Shown here piece by piece: positions 46,401 to 55,911 of a stretch of 64,000 bases of DNA. How positions within the stretch are numbered: the stretch's first letter is position 1; each line of letters opens with the position of its first letter. The DNA is from CAWAHD01 sp963781785. GTDB taxonomy: Bacteria; Planctomycetota; Planctomycetia; Isosphaerales; Isosphaeraceae. Where the stretch lies: the NCBI GenBank assembly GCA_963781785.1, contig CAWAHD010000005.1, forward strand, positions 3,286,001 through 3,350,000, in the 5' to 3' direction. Under the pieces are notes generated by a model that searched no databases, was not told where the DNA came from, and saw nothing but the letters and a program-made list of their open reading frames with translations. The position numbers and the translations under genes were made by a program.

Positions 46401-47804
46401 ATGCTGGCCGCACCGCTTGTGGTCGCTCTCTTGCTGGGTCAGGTCCCGCAGGCTGACGCTCGGTCGGAGCCGGCGGCGCTGGTCGAGCGATTGGGGGCCT
46501 CTCGATACGCCGATCGGCAAGCAGCCGCCCTGGCGCTCCAACACATCGGCCGGCCGGCGCTGGCCGCTCTGCGGGCCGCCCGGGCTACCCGCGATCCCGA
46601 GGTCCGGACCCGCGCCAGCAGCCTGATCCACAAGATCGAGGCCGCCCTGCTCACGCAGCCGACCACCCTTCGCCTGGACTTCAAGAACGCGACTCTGCCT
46701 GAGGTCGCGCAGTCGCTCGCGATCCAGACCGGCGTCAAGCTGGCGCTCTACCCCCAGAATTCGCCGCGGTGGAAAAAAGTACGCGTGACGCTCAAGCAGA
46801 CCCAGCCAGTGGAGTTCTGGAAGGCCCTCGACGAGCTTTGCGAAGTTGCCGGGCTTCAGTACAACTCGAACCTGCACGGCTTTGGGTCCCAGCGAGAGCC
46901 GATCCTGCCGTTGACCGACGGCTCGATGCGCCCTCTCATGCCCACGTTCGACCATGGGCCATTCCGCGTCAGACTGCTCGGTATGGAATATCAGCGCCGA
47001 CTCAGTTACGGGCCAGTCAGCGATCCCGACCAGCCGCCGCCGGCTCCCCGGCCTCTACCCCGACAGCCCGACCGACCCGAACACGCTCTTCCGACGCGGC
47101 TGAACCCGATCACCACAGTGCATTTCATGGCCCAGATCGGCGTGGACGCCGAGCCGCGGCTGTCCGTGACTCACCGTGGCTCACTGCGGGTCATCGAAGC
47201 GGTCGACAACCTCGGCAATTCGATGCTCCCGAGGGCCGGCGAGAGGCTGTCTTCCGGGCTCGGCTCCGATTTCGCAATAGTCAGCGGTCCCGGCATGCAG
47301 CTTCAGGCCCAACTGCATCGGCCCGACGTTGCCGGCGACACCATCAAGAAGTTCCGCGGCGTGATCCCGCTTGCGGTCTCGTCACGCCAGTCTGACCCCC
47401 TCATCGTCCCGCTCAAGCCGACGACCGCCGGCAAGACGTTTGAGAATCCGGATGTGCGGCTGACCGTCCACGCGATCCGGGCGGCGCCCAACTCGTCGAA
47501 GACCCTGCTCGAGCTGTCCGTCACCAGCGACGACCCTGACCTGTCGTTGCCGGCGGGCGAAATGGCGGTATACGGCTCCGGTGCAAGCCGGATCGATCCC
47601 CATCATCTCCAGATCGAAGTCCTGGATCAGATGGGCCGTTCCATTCCCTGGTTTCAGTCGACCGTCGACGCCGAGACGTCTCACTTCACGATCACCGTGA
47701 CCCATCTGCCGCAGATGACTCAGCCCAAGGAGCTCCGCTATTACGCGGTCTCGCACTCGGACGTCGATCTTCCCTTCGAGTTTTCCGACGTGCCCATGCC
47801 TTGA
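46401..47804 (+). CDS. Secreted protein with HEAT-like and secretin/TonB short N-terminal-like segments
   Basis: A 467-aa protein starting at ATG 46401, six to seven bases after GGAGG. A short signal peptide (MLAAPLVVALLLGQVPQADA) is followed by a HEAT/armadillo-like pair of helices (LGASRYADRQAAALALQHIGRPALAALRAA). Residues 88-155 (LRLDFKNATLPEVAQSLAIQTGVKLAL, LKQTQPVEFWKALDELCEVAGLQY) resemble the STN domain found at the start of secretins and TonB receptors. The remaining 300 residues are beta-rich and unassigned. No secretin pore domain follows, so it is not a secretin. Likely periplasmic, perhaps a protein-interaction module; function unknown. Confidence 0.7.
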   Translation: MLAAPLVVALLLGQVPQADARSEPAALVERLGASRYADRQAAALALQHIGRPALAALRAARATRDPEVRTRASSLIHKIEAALLTQPTTLRLDFKNATLPEVAQSLAIQTGVKLALYPQNSPRWKKVRVTLKQTQPVEFWKALDELCEVAGLQYNSNLHGFGSQREPILPLTDGSMRPLMPTFDHGPFRVRLLGMEYQRRLSYGPVSDPDQPPPAPRPLPRQPDRPEHALPTRLNPITTVHFMAQIGVDAEPRLSVTHRGSLRVIEAVDNLGNSMLPRAGERLSSGLGSDFAIVSGPGMQLQAQLHRPDVAGDTIKKFRGVIPLAVSSRQSDPLIVPLKPTTAGKTFENPDVRLTVHAIRAAPNSSKTLLELSVTSDDPDLSLPAGEMAVYGSGASRIDPHHLQIEVLDQMGRSIPWFQSTVDAETSHFTITVTHLPQMTQPKELRYYAVSHSDVDLPFEFSDVPMP

Positions 47805-47838
47805 ATGGCCGGTACTATCGAGCCATCGGCTCCGGGAG

Positions 47839-49080
47839 CTAACGACTGAGGACCAGGAGATTGTCGCGGTGGATCACTTCGTCGTAGGCGGCAGATCCGA
47901 GAGCGGCGCGAGCCGCCTGGGTGCGCAGGCCGCGGATCTTGCGGGCGTCGGAGGTGCCGTAGTTGGTGAGACCCCGCGCAAACTCCTGGCCTGCTTCGTC
48001 GCGGACGCCGACGACATCGCCCTTCTCGAACTCGCCGATCACGTCGACGATGCCGATGGCGAGCAAGCTCTTTGACCCGGATTCCAGCGCGTGCCGGGCG
48101 CCATCGTCCACGACGTAGTGGCCTCTTGTCCGAGCGGTGAGCCCGATCCAGCGCTTGCGGGCGCGATGGCGCGTGCCATGCGCGAGAAACAACGTGCCGG
48201 CGGGCTCGCCCGCCAGGATCCGGGTCAAGGGCTCGGGCATGCTTCCCGACGCGATGATCACCGAGCCCCCGGCCTGCGTCACCCGCCGCGCCGCCGCCAG
48301 CTTGCTTTGCATTCCACCTGTGCCTAACGCGCTCTTGCTACCCCCCGCCAGGGCGAGCACACCATCGTCAATCTGCCGAACCACCGGAACGACCTCGGAC
48401 TGCTCGATACCCGCGGGGTCGGAGGAATACAGGCCGTCCACGACACTCAGGATGACGAGTAAGGGCGCTTGGAGCAGGTTGGTTACCATCGCCGCGAGCT
48501 GGTCGTTATCGCCCAGCTTGATCTCGTCGACGCTGATCGTGTCGTTCTCGTTGATTACCGGAACGGCATCGCACTCGAAGAGGGCGTGGAGCGTGTTCCG
48601 CATATTGAGGTAGCGGGGCCGGCTATCAAAGTCCTCGTGAGTGAGCAGCAACTGGGCGGCGTGCCGACCTTGCCGGCGCAGCCCCTCGTCGTAAGCCCGG
48701 ATCAGGTAAGCCTGGCCGACGGCTGCGGCCGCTTGGAGCTGGCGGAGGTTCTCCGGGCGCCTTTTCCAGCCAAGCTGGCCCATCCCCGCGCCCACGGCTC
48801 CCGAGCTGACGAGGGCGACTTTTCGCCCTGTATCGATGACCCGGCTGATTTGCTCGGCAAGGTGGTCGATTCGAGCCGGGTCGAGCGTCCCGTTCTCGGC
48901 GGTCAGGACCCGCGTACCGACCTTCACAACCCACGTACTGGCCGACAGAACGACGTCGTCCCGCACCAGGTCGCGCGCGGCAATTGCCGACGCCCCCGGC
49001 AGGCCGGCAGTCGCCGCGGGTGATTGCCGCGCCGGCTCACCGGTCGACCGACTTTCGGATTCGCGATTCGAGGTCGTCAT
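47839..49080 (-). CDS. proB: Glutamate 5-kinase with PUA domain
   Basis: Phosphorylates glutamate to gamma-glutamyl phosphate, the first step of proline synthesis. The 413-aa product has the amino-acid-kinase motifs WVVKVGTRVL, ALVSSGAVGAGM, PVINENDTISVDEIKLGDNDQLAAMV and GTGGMQSKLAAARR, and a C-terminal PUA domain (VDDGARHALESGSKSLLAIGIV...). An N-terminal extension of about 40 Ser/Ala-rich residues precedes the core; an internal start is possible but none is clearly better. No proA lies adjacent in the window. Confidence 0.94.
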   Translation of the reverse strand: MTTSNRESESRSTGEPARQSPAATAGLPGASAIAARDLVRDDVVLSASTWVVKVGTRVLTAENGTLDPARIDHLAEQISRVIDTGRKVALVSSGAVGAGMGQLGWKRRPENLRQLQAAAAVGQAYLIRAYDEGLRRQGRHAAQLLLTHEDFDSRPRYLNMRNTLHALFECDAVPVINENDTISVDEIKLGDNDQLAAMVTNLLQAPLLVILSVVDGLYSSDPAGIEQSEVVPVVRQIDDGVLALAGGSKSALGTGGMQSKLAAARRVTQAGGSVIIASGSMPEPLTRILAGEPAGTLFLAHGTRHRARKRWIGLTARTRGHYVVDDGARHALESGSKSLLAIGIVDVIGEFEKGDVVGVRDEAGQEFARGLTNYGTSDARKIRGLRTQAARAALGSAAYDEVIHRDNLLVLSR

Positions 49081-49164
49081 TCCGAAAATGAACCTTGATA
49101 ATGGCTTCCGTTTCCGTCGGCTGCGAGCGAGCGGACACCCGGGCCGTCCGCCGCTTCATGAAGG

Positions 49165-49193
49165 TTGTCGGTAGATGATGAGCGCATTATAAT
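49165..49193 (+). promoter_or_regulatory. Sigma70-like promoter of purF
   Basis: TTGTCG (49165-49170), a 17-bp spacer and a perfect TATAAT (49188-49193) precede the amidotransferase gene. Transcription from about 49200 gives a leader of roughly 100 bases to the ATG at 49300, which argues against the in-frame starts at 49165 and 49192 inside the promoter. Confidence 0.65.
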
Positions 49194-49299
49194 GACTCGC
49201 CGTGGCTGGCCTAGTGTAGTCAAGACGGCGCGTCCGACGGTCTCCGACCATGCAACCCCCGAGCAGCCTGGGGCCTCTTCACTGGGTGGAACCGAACCG

Positions 49300-50901
49300 A
49301 TGGGTGAGCTTCACCACGAATGCGGCGTGGCCGCCGTTTACCACGCCGCGGGTCGTCCGGCCTCGACACTGGCCCCGATCCCCGGCGATATCAACAGCGT
49401 CGCCCGGCTCGTGCCGCGAATGCTGCTCGACATGCAGAACCGAGGTCAGCTCGCTGCGGGAATGGCGAGCTATCGCTCGGACCGCAACGCCCTGATCAAG
49501 ACCCACAAAGAAGTGGGCACTGTCGCCGAGGCATTCCGGCTCAACCACCGGGAAGAGTTCGAGCTGATCATGGGCGGCGTCGACGGGCCGGTCGCCATCG
49601 GCCACGTGCGGTACGCGACCTGCGGTGGAAACGACCGGTCCGACGCGCAGCCGTTCGAGCGCGATCACGGCCGCAAGGGGAAGTGGTTCGCGTTCGCATT
49701 CAACGGCCAGCTTGCCAATTATGAAGAGCTGAAGGAAGAGCTGCTGGCCAAGGGTGACTATCACCTCAAGCGCGACACCGACACGGAAATCCTCATGCAC
49801 TCGCTGGCCTACGAGCTGCAATTCGAGGATCACGAGCCGGACTGGGTGGGCGTTTTCGGGCGGATCGCGGAGAAATTCGACGGCGCTTACAACATCGTGC
49901 TGATCACGGCACATGGCGACCTTGTGGTGGTTCGCGACCCACTGGGAATCCGCCCGCTCTGCATTGCCGAGCACGGCCCGCTTTTCGGGGTGGCCAGCGA
50001 GAGTGTGCCGCTGGCCAACCTGGGGTTTCGCAACGTGCGATCGCTCGAACCCGGCATGCTGGTCGTGGCCAACGCGGACGGCGTTCGGATCGAGCGGTTC
50101 GCTCCGTCGCCGCGGCGGGCCCACTGCTTTTTCGAGTGGATTTACTTCGCGAACGTGGCCAGCACACTCGACGATCGCTCGGTGTATCTGAGCCGCTCGG
50201 CGCTGGGCAAGGAGCTTGCCCGGCTCGAAAACGTGCCGCTTGACGCTGACACCATCGTCGTTCCGGTGCCGGACACGGCCAAGGCCGCGGCCGATGCGAT
50301 GGCTTTTGCCCTGCGGGTTCCCTCAGTCGAGGGCTTGATGCGCAACCGCTATGTGGGGCGAACGTTCATCGAGGGCACGGCCGACCGAGCGGCCAAGGCA
50401 CGGCTGAAGTATACGCCGCTCCCGGAGGTCCTCGCGGGCAAGCGCGTACTCCTGGTGGAAGACAGCATCGTCCGATCGACAACGATGCGAGCACTTGTCA
50501 ACGAGATCCGGGACCGCGGTGGAGCCCGCGAGATCCATCTCCGCGTCGCGTGCCCGCCGATCATCGCGCCGTGTTACTACGGAATCGACATGTCGCGCAA
50601 GGACGAGCTGTTCGCCACTCCGTTTGTTGACCAGCCGGGTGCGGGGGTCTCACAGGCGGCGCAGGCTCGCATGGCCCGGGAGCTGGGCGCCGATAGCCTG
50701 CGTTACCTGCCGGTCGAGGCGATCGCCCGCGCCGTCAGCGTCTCGCCGGACCGGCTCTGCCGCGCTTGCATCACCGGCCATTATCCCACCGTCACCGGCC
50801 AGTACCTCTATCAGATCGAGAACAACCCGGCTGGCCACCCGGCTCGCGCCAATGACCATCGGGCTTATGAACCTGTCCCCGCCGCGGGGACCAGGGAATA
50901 G
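49300..50901 (+). CDS. purF: Amidophosphoribosyltransferase (glutamine PRPP amidotransferase)
   Basis: Catalyses the first step of purine synthesis, PRPP plus glutamine to phosphoribosylamine. The 533-aa product has an N-terminal class II glutaminase domain whose nucleophile is C8 in MGELHHECGVAAVYH; seven residues would be removed as a propeptide. YATCG, FAFNGQLAN and the PRPP motif VLLVEDSIVRSTTM are present. Cysteines in AHCFFEWIYFA, VACPPI and LCRAC match the four [4Fe-4S] ligands of the B. subtilis-type enzyme. The start is chosen because of the upstream promoter and GGTGGAA before the ATG. Confidence 0.92.
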   Translation: MGELHHECGVAAVYHAAGRPASTLAPIPGDINSVARLVPRMLLDMQNRGQLAAGMASYRSDRNALIKTHKEVGTVAEAFRLNHREEFELIMGGVDGPVAIGHVRYATCGGNDRSDAQPFERDHGRKGKWFAFAFNGQLANYEELKEELLAKGDYHLKRDTDTEILMHSLAYELQFEDHEPDWVGVFGRIAEKFDGAYNIVLITAHGDLVVVRDPLGIRPLCIAEHGPLFGVASESVPLANLGFRNVRSLEPGMLVVANADGVRIERFAPSPRRAHCFFEWIYFANVASTLDDRSVYLSRSALGKELARLENVPLDADTIVVPVPDTAKAAADAMAFALRVPSVEGLMRNRYVGRTFIEGTADRAAKARLKYTPLPEVLAGKRVLLVEDSIVRSTTMRALVNEIRDRGGAREIHLRVACPPIIAPCYYGIDMSRKDELFATPFVDQPGAGVSQAAQARMARELGADSLRYLPVEAIARAVSVSPDRLCRACITGHYPTVTGQYLYQIENNPAGHPARANDHRAYEPVPAAGTRE

Positions 50902-50916
50902 GGAACCTGGTTTCCT
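50890..50916. terminator. Hairpin between convergent purF and trmB
   Basis: ACCAGG (50890-50895) and CCTGGT (50906-50911) form a 6-bp stem with a 10-base loop, followed by TTCCTTT on the plus strand, spanning the purF stop codon. It may end purF transcription. The short stem and interrupted T-tract make it a weak call. Confidence 0.35.
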
Positions 50917-51606
50917 TTAGCTCGCCCCGTCGGAAACGGAACAGTCCGAGGGCTCCAGAAGATAATCGGCCCGAAATACGGTGCGGCCTTCCCGGCGGTA
51001 CTTCCGTTCGAAGTGCGTGAGATAGTCAAGCGGATGCTCGGGCTCGTTCGGCTGGCGGGTGGGCTGGCAGCGGAAATTCGGGTTTCCTGCCATTAAGCCT
51101 TGCATCACTCCGAAATACTCCTCTACGTCGCTCGCAATCTTGACCATTCCTCCTTGCTTGAGCGTGCGTTCCATTTCCGAGACCAGGTCCGCGGTGAAGA
51201 CGCGGCGCTTCTTGTGCCTCTGCTTCCACCACGGGTCGGGAAAATAGACGTGGATGGCCCCGAGGCTGCACGCCGGGATCAAGCGACATAGTACCAGCCT
51301 CGCATCGCCTCGCCAAACCTTGGCATTTGCCAGCTCACGACGAGCCAGCCGCTCGGCGGCGAGCCGGGCGTATTTCCTGGAAAGCTCGATTCCCAGAAAA
51401 TTGCGGCCGGGCGTGGATGCCGCCGCGGTCGTCAGGAACAGCCCCTTGCCCGATCCGATCTCGAGCTCGACTGGGTTCTCATTGCCAAAGAGGGCCGTCC
51501 ACTCGATGGGCGCGACGTCGTGCGCGGGGGTGGGATCGATCACGTGCGCGGAGACATCGATGGAAGGGCGGCGTCGAGACAAGCCTTGGTTTCTCGTCGA
51601 TTGCAC
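50917..51606 (-). CDS. trmB: tRNA (guanine-N7-)-methyltransferase
   Basis: SAM-dependent enzyme methylating G46 of tRNA. The 229-aa product has the SAM loop LEIGSGKGLFL, GIELSRKYA, and the family signature HVYFPDPWWKQRHKKRRVF, then DYLTHFERKYRREGR at the C-terminus. The length is typical. Its start is 15 bp downstream of the FabZ-like gene, so the two are probably co-transcribed. Confidence 0.95.
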   Translation of the reverse strand: MQSTRNQGLSRRRPSIDVSAHVIDPTPAHDVAPIEWTALFGNENPVELEIGSGKGLFLTTAAASTPGRNFLGIELSRKYARLAAERLARRELANAKVWRGDARLVLCRLIPACSLGAIHVYFPDPWWKQRHKKRRVFTADLVSEMERTLKQGGMVKIASDVEEYFGVMQGLMAGNPNFRCQPTRQPNEPEHPLDYLTHFERKYRREGRTVFRADYLLEPSDCSVSDGAS

Positions 51607-51621
51607 CGGTGCAGGCCCGGG

Positions 51622-52128
51622 TCAGGATGGCTCCGCGGCTTCGTCGGATCCGGTCATGGGAACTCCGATGATCTTGCCGTGGAAGACCATGTTCGTCCCC
51701 ACGAAGCCCTGGCATTCGAACATGGTCTGCCGGCGGTGAAGCCGCACGGCCTTGGCGACGAGCACCAGGCGGTCGCCCGGCCGGACCCGGCCGCGGAACC
51801 GCACGTCCTCCATGCCGCCAAAGGCAATGAAGCCCTTCTGGTGAAGCGGGACTTGACCGCTGTAGAAACTGCAAAGCTGGGCAGCGGCCTCGCACATCAA
51901 GACCCCCGGCAACAAGGGATAGTCCGGCATGTGCCCGCGCACCCAGAACTCATCCGAGGCGACGTCTTTGTAGCCGATCACCAGCTTGTTCTCGATGTCG
52001 AGCTCGAGGATGCCGCTCAACTGGACCATTTCGAATCGCTGCGGATTGAACCGGCCGATTCCCTCTTGATCGACCAGAACGCGCGAGGTGTCGATGGCGG
52101 CGGGGTCGACCAGGGGCGCTGGCGGCAT
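51622..52128 (-). CDS. FabZ-like 3-hydroxyacyl-ACP dehydratase (hotdog fold)
   Basis: A 168-aa hotdog-fold protein close to FabZ/FabA-type dehydratases of fatty acid synthesis. The catalytic pair is seen in GHMPDYPLLPGVLMCEAAAQL (H66 and E80 from this start), followed by FRGRVRPGDRLVLVAKAVRL as in the family. ATG 52128 is chosen since it begins MPPAPLVDPAAID; 26 upstream codons are open but unlike the family. A planctomycete-specific paralogue with another acyl substrate is possible, so I give no symbol. Confidence 0.82.
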   Translation of the reverse strand: MPPAPLVDPAAIDTSRVLVDQEGIGRFNPQRFEMVQLSGILELDIENKLVIGYKDVASDEFWVRGHMPDYPLLPGVLMCEAAAQLCSFYSGQVPLHQKGFIAFGGMEDVRFRGRVRPGDRLVLVAKAVRLHRRQTMFECQGFVGTNMVFHGKIIGVPMTGSDEAAEPS

Positions 52129-52485
52129 GCGCGCGGTTCCTTTCTCAACGTCAACGTTCCTCAGGCGGCAACACGGCGCGAAAGTGACGCGCAGTCCGCG
52201 AAGCAACCGGTTCGGTTACCGGTTGTTCTGGCTTTCGCGCTGGCCAGCCCCCCGATCGATCGATTCCGGCGTGAGCGTCGTGCAAGCAGACGTTCGTCTG
52301 AACTCGTTCCGTTGCTATGATGACTTCCAGCCGCGACTTCGACAAGGGGTTGCAGATCGCAGGAAATCGGCGGGAATCGGCCGGCGCTGCCCGTCCGCCC
52401 TGCGGATTTCGAGTTTTTCGGATTTCGGTTCCTCGACTATTCGAATTGAGGTTCAGCGTTGCCGGCAGCCGGATCGAGGCACAAC
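52129..52485. other. Divergent intergenic region
   Basis: About 350 bp between the divergent FabZ-like and isomerase-like genes. It should contain promoters for both, but I see no clear -35/-10 pair, repeat or RNA gene. Confidence 0.3.
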
Positions 52486-53301
52486 ATGGTACGCCCGCGG
52501 GCGCTGGGTACGATGATCGTCTACGGCTTCCCGAACCGGAAGCTCGAAGATGAGCTGAGCCTGGCCACCCTTCTGGGCGCGACCCTCCTGGAAATCCTAC
52601 CCGAATGGAGCAGCTACCCCGACCCCGCACTGGTGCGCGAGGGTGTGTCCGACCGGGGCCTCGCGATTCATAGCGCCCATGGCTCTTGGGGCGGGACCAG
52701 CACCCGGGCCCGGCGAGTCGACCTCGGGACGACCGACCCATCCATCCATCAAGAATCGATCGACGACTTGAAACGCTGCGTCGACTGGCTGGAAGAAGCG
52801 GGAGGAAACTGCCTGGTGGTCCATCCTGGCGGACTTTCTCTTCCCGAGGAGTCTCGCGACCGCCGCGCGGCTCTCGCGCGCGGCCTTCTCGCGCTCGCGG
52901 AACATGCCGTTGCAAGCGGAGTCACGGTTTGCGTCGAGAACATGCCGCCCGGTGTGCATCCCGGCAGCCGCATGGCAGATCTGGCCGAGATCCTGGACGA
53001 GCTGGATCACCCGCGGCTCGCCCTGGCCCTCGATACCGGGCATGCCAACCTGGGTGGAGGTCTCGGTATGGAAACGCTGGCGGCCGGCTCTCGGCTCAAG
53101 ACGACGCACGTGCATGACAATGACGGGCGGCAGGATTCTCACGAGCCTCCCGGCCATGGCACCATTGATTGGTTTTCCTGGGGGAATGCACTCGATTCGA
53201 TCGGCTACCGCGGCCCGATCATGCTCGAGTGCATTCGCCAGATCCGTCAAGACCCATCGAGATACAGGCCTGAAGTCCTTTGGGGTATCGCACACACGTA
53301 G
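52486..53301 (+). CDS. Sugar phosphate isomerase/epimerase-like TIM-barrel protein
   Basis: A 271-aa xylose-isomerase-like TIM barrel (AP endonuclease 2 superfamily). Metal-site residues are seen in VCVENMPPG (Glu), ALALDTGHANLGG (Asp and His), THVHDNDG (His/Asp) and IMLECIRQI (Glu), with VVHPGG earlier. Either ATG 52486 or ATG 52513 (MIVYGFPNRKLEDE) could be the start; the second aligns better with the barrel start. Probable isomerase, epimerase or dehydratase of a sugar derivative; substrate unknown. Eight terminator-like hairpins follow its stop codon directly. Confidence 0.8.
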   Translation: MVRPRALGTMIVYGFPNRKLEDELSLATLLGATLLEILPEWSSYPDPALVREGVSDRGLAIHSAHGSWGGTSTRARRVDLGTTDPSIHQESIDDLKRCVDWLEEAGGNCLVVHPGGLSLPEESRDRRAALARGLLALAEHAVASGVTVCVENMPPGVHPGSRMADLAEILDELDHPRLALALDTGHANLGGGLGMETLAAGSRLKTTHVHDNDGRQDSHEPPGHGTIDWFSWGNALDSIGYRGPIMLECIRQIRQDPSRYRPEVLWGIAHT

Positions 53302-53560
53302 GTCAGGCTTTCCAGCCTGACGTCCTTTTTGTAGGTCAGGCTTTCCAGCCTGACGTCTTTTTTTGTAGGTCAGGCTTTCCAGCCTGACGTCCTTTTTGTA
53401 GGTCAGGCTTTCCAGCCTGACGTCCTTTTTTGTGGGTCAGGCTTTCCAGCCTGACGTCTTTTTTTGTAGGTCAGGCTTTCCAGCCTGACGTCCTTTTTTG
53501 TAGGTCAGGCTTTCCAGCCTGACGTCCTTTTTTGTAGGTCAGGCTTTCCAGCCTGACGTC
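53298..53560 (+). repeat. Eight tandem hairpin repeats with T-tracts (terminator-like array)
   Basis: Eight head-to-tail units of 33-34 bp start at 53298, 53331, 53365, 53398, 53432, 53466, 53500 and 53534; the last is cut off at 27 bp. Each is GTAG, the perfect hairpin GTCAGGCT-TTCC-AGCCTGAC, then GTC, C or T, and five to eight T's. The fifth unit has GTGG for GTAG. On the plus strand every unit has the form of an intrinsic terminator (8-bp stem, 4-base loop, T-tract), and the first overlaps the stop codon of the isomerase-like gene. A single related copy lies in nuoF. The near-identity of units and variation only in T-tract length suggest recent slippage expansion. Confidence 0.9.
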
Positions 53561-53875
53561 TGGTTAGGCGCGGCCGCAGAACCGCTTGCGTCAAGTTTCA
53601 GGGTGTCTGGCACGAACAACGACCTCGGCCGCTGCGTCGGATCGGACGGATCGGACGAGGCGGCCGGCCTGTTGCTGTTTCGTCTGAAGCGGTTGCGCGG
53701 AAGATGCCATGCTCGGGGCCGCGAAACATGAGCCGGCTCGTTCTCCGGCGATCCTGGCGCGGCATTCCTGCCGATACGAACACGGCAACGGTGCGCCTCG
53801 ATCGACCAAGGGAGGCTGATCAGCCGGAACGTCTGGTTGAGCCGGGATGGGGATCAACCGGGAGGGAACCCGATC

Positions 53876-55747
53876 GTGTCGCTCGATCTGAACCGCCGTG
53901 AGCTACTCGCCGCCGGTGGGGCGATCGGAGCTGTCGCGGCCATTTCTGCCTTTGGCCAGCACGCCGAAGCTCGCCCGGTCGAGCTGGGCCGATTCACCCG
54001 CCGCGCAGGCGTTCAGGGCAAGATGACCGGTGCCCAGGCGGCGGCGGCGGCGCTCTGTTGCCAGGGCGTCCGGTGCGTGTTCGGAATCCCAGGTGCCCAG
54101 ACAAACGAGCTCTGGGACGCGCTCAAGGCCCGGGGCGTCCCGTACCTGCTGGTGGCCAACGAGTCTTCGGCCAGTGTGATGGCCGACGCCTCGGCCCGGG
54201 TCACTGGCGAAGTCGGCGTCTTCTCGGTCGTGCCGGGGCCGGGTTTGACCAACGCCCTCACGGGGATCGGCGAAGCCCTGTTCGACGGCATCCCGGTCGT
54301 CGGCATTGTCAGCGATGTCGATCGCTCCGGCCACGCGCCGATCGGCCAGGTTCATGGACTGGCCAATTCGGCGATCCTTCAGCCCGTCGTCAAGGCGTTG
54401 ATCGAGGTGCGCCACCAGGCCGAGATCCCGGCGCGATCTTCCAGGCATACGACATCGCGCGGTCAGGTGAGCCGGGGCCGGTGGCCGTCTTGGTCCCGTA
54501 TCCGCTGTACACCCAGGCCTGGAACTACGACCGGCCGGTGCCGCCCCCAAGTCCGCCTCCGTTCGACGAAGCCGCCTACTGCCGCGTGCTCGCGCAGCTT
54601 TCGGATCGGCGCCGCCGGGTGGGAATCTACGCCGGGCTGGGCTGCGTCCAGGCCGGCCCGGCGCTCACTGCGGCAGCCGAACTGCTCCAATCGCCGGTAG
54701 CCACATCGGTCAGCGGCAAAGGGTGCATCCCGGACGCGCACCCGCTGGCTGTCGGCTGGGGATACGGGCGCGCAGGGAACGCGGGCCGCGGAGGCGGCCT
54801 TCAAGGACGTCGACCTGGTGCTCGCCGTGGGCGTGCGCTACAGCGAGGTCTCGACCGCTTCCTATGCGATCCCCCGTCACGATTTCTTGATTCACGTCGA
54901 TATCAATCCCCAGAACCTGGCGCGGAACGTCCCCGCTCAGTTGACTCTGTGCGCCGATAGCCGGCTGTTCTTCGACCGGCTGCTGTCTGATGGCGAAGCA
55001 GTGCGCCGCGCACCCTGCCCTGCCCTCTGGGAACGGATTCGAGGCTACCGGCAGGTCGATCGGTGCGAGGCCGCCACAGTGCGGATCGCTCCCTGCGTCG
55101 ATCCGATGTTCTTCTTGAGCCAGTTACGGGCGGCCCTCGGTCCCGACGAGCTGATCGTGGTCGATGTGACCGCGGCGACACACTGGGCTTCCGAGGCGAT
55201 CGACGTTCCCGGCCCGCGCCGCTATCTCACGCCGGCCGACAACCAGAGCATGGGCTGGGCGATCCCCGCGGCCATCGGCGCCCAGCAGGCCCGCCCGGAC
55301 CGCCAGGTCGTCTGCGTGACCGGCGACGGCTGCTTTCTCATGTCGGCCATCGAGATGTCGACAGCCGCCCGCGCCGGCCTTCCCGTCAAGTTCTTCGTCT
55401 TCGATGACGGCGCCTACCACTACATGCAGATGCTCCAGCAACCGGTCTATCGGCGGACCACCGCAACAGAAATCGCCAGAATCGACTACGCCGCGTTCGC
55501 ACAGGCGGTCGGACTGGGCTTCAACCAGATCGGCGAGAACGCCGACGCCCTCGCGGGAATCCAGCGGGCCCTGGCATTTCCCGGTCCCGTGCTCACCCGC
55601 GTCGCCATCCGCTACGAGGGCCGCGAGATGCGCTGGTTGAACGCACTCCGTGCTCAGTACGTCAAGAAACTTCCCAACAACCAGAAAGTTCGGCTGGCCG
55701 CCCGAATCGGTGTCCGCGCCGTCACTCCCCAGGACGACAGTGATTGA
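53876..55747 (+). CDS. Thiamine-pyrophosphate enzyme (acetolactate synthase-like) with Tat-type signal (two frameshifts)
   Basis: About 623 aa over three frames. The GTG start at 53876, about ten bases after GGGAGG, gives SLDLNRRELLAAGGAIGAVAAISAFG, a twin-arginine-type signal. Then comes the TPP-enzyme PYR domain (CVFGIPGAQTNELWDAL, VANESSASVMADASARVTG, VVPGPGLTNALTGIGEA), a central domain, and the PP domain with the TPP motif VTGDGCFLMSAIEMSTAARAGLPVKFFVFDDGAYHYM. Frames change at 54430 (CCGGCGCG where CCGGGCGCG restores the frame) and near 54775. The upstream PYR glutamate is in VANESSA. Export of such an enzyme would be unusual. Substrate unknown; a decarboxylase or ligase of 2-oxo acids is likely. 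Confidence 0.82.
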
Positions 55748-55911
55748 AGGCTGGACAATTTAGCGAACCCTGGAAAAGAAGGATGCTTGCGATCTGCGGG
55801 TGTTGACCTTCCGTGAAGTTTGGGTTGACCGTAATATGCCGGGCCGTTGCGGACGTGTCGGAGCGGACGCCGATCGACGGGGACGCCGGCGGAGATGGGA
55901 AGATTTCGGGC

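Noticed and set aside
53298..53560. Possible CRISPR array
   Set aside because: Repeats are regular, but the parts between hairpin cores are only T-tracts, not unique spacers, and there are no cas genes in the window.
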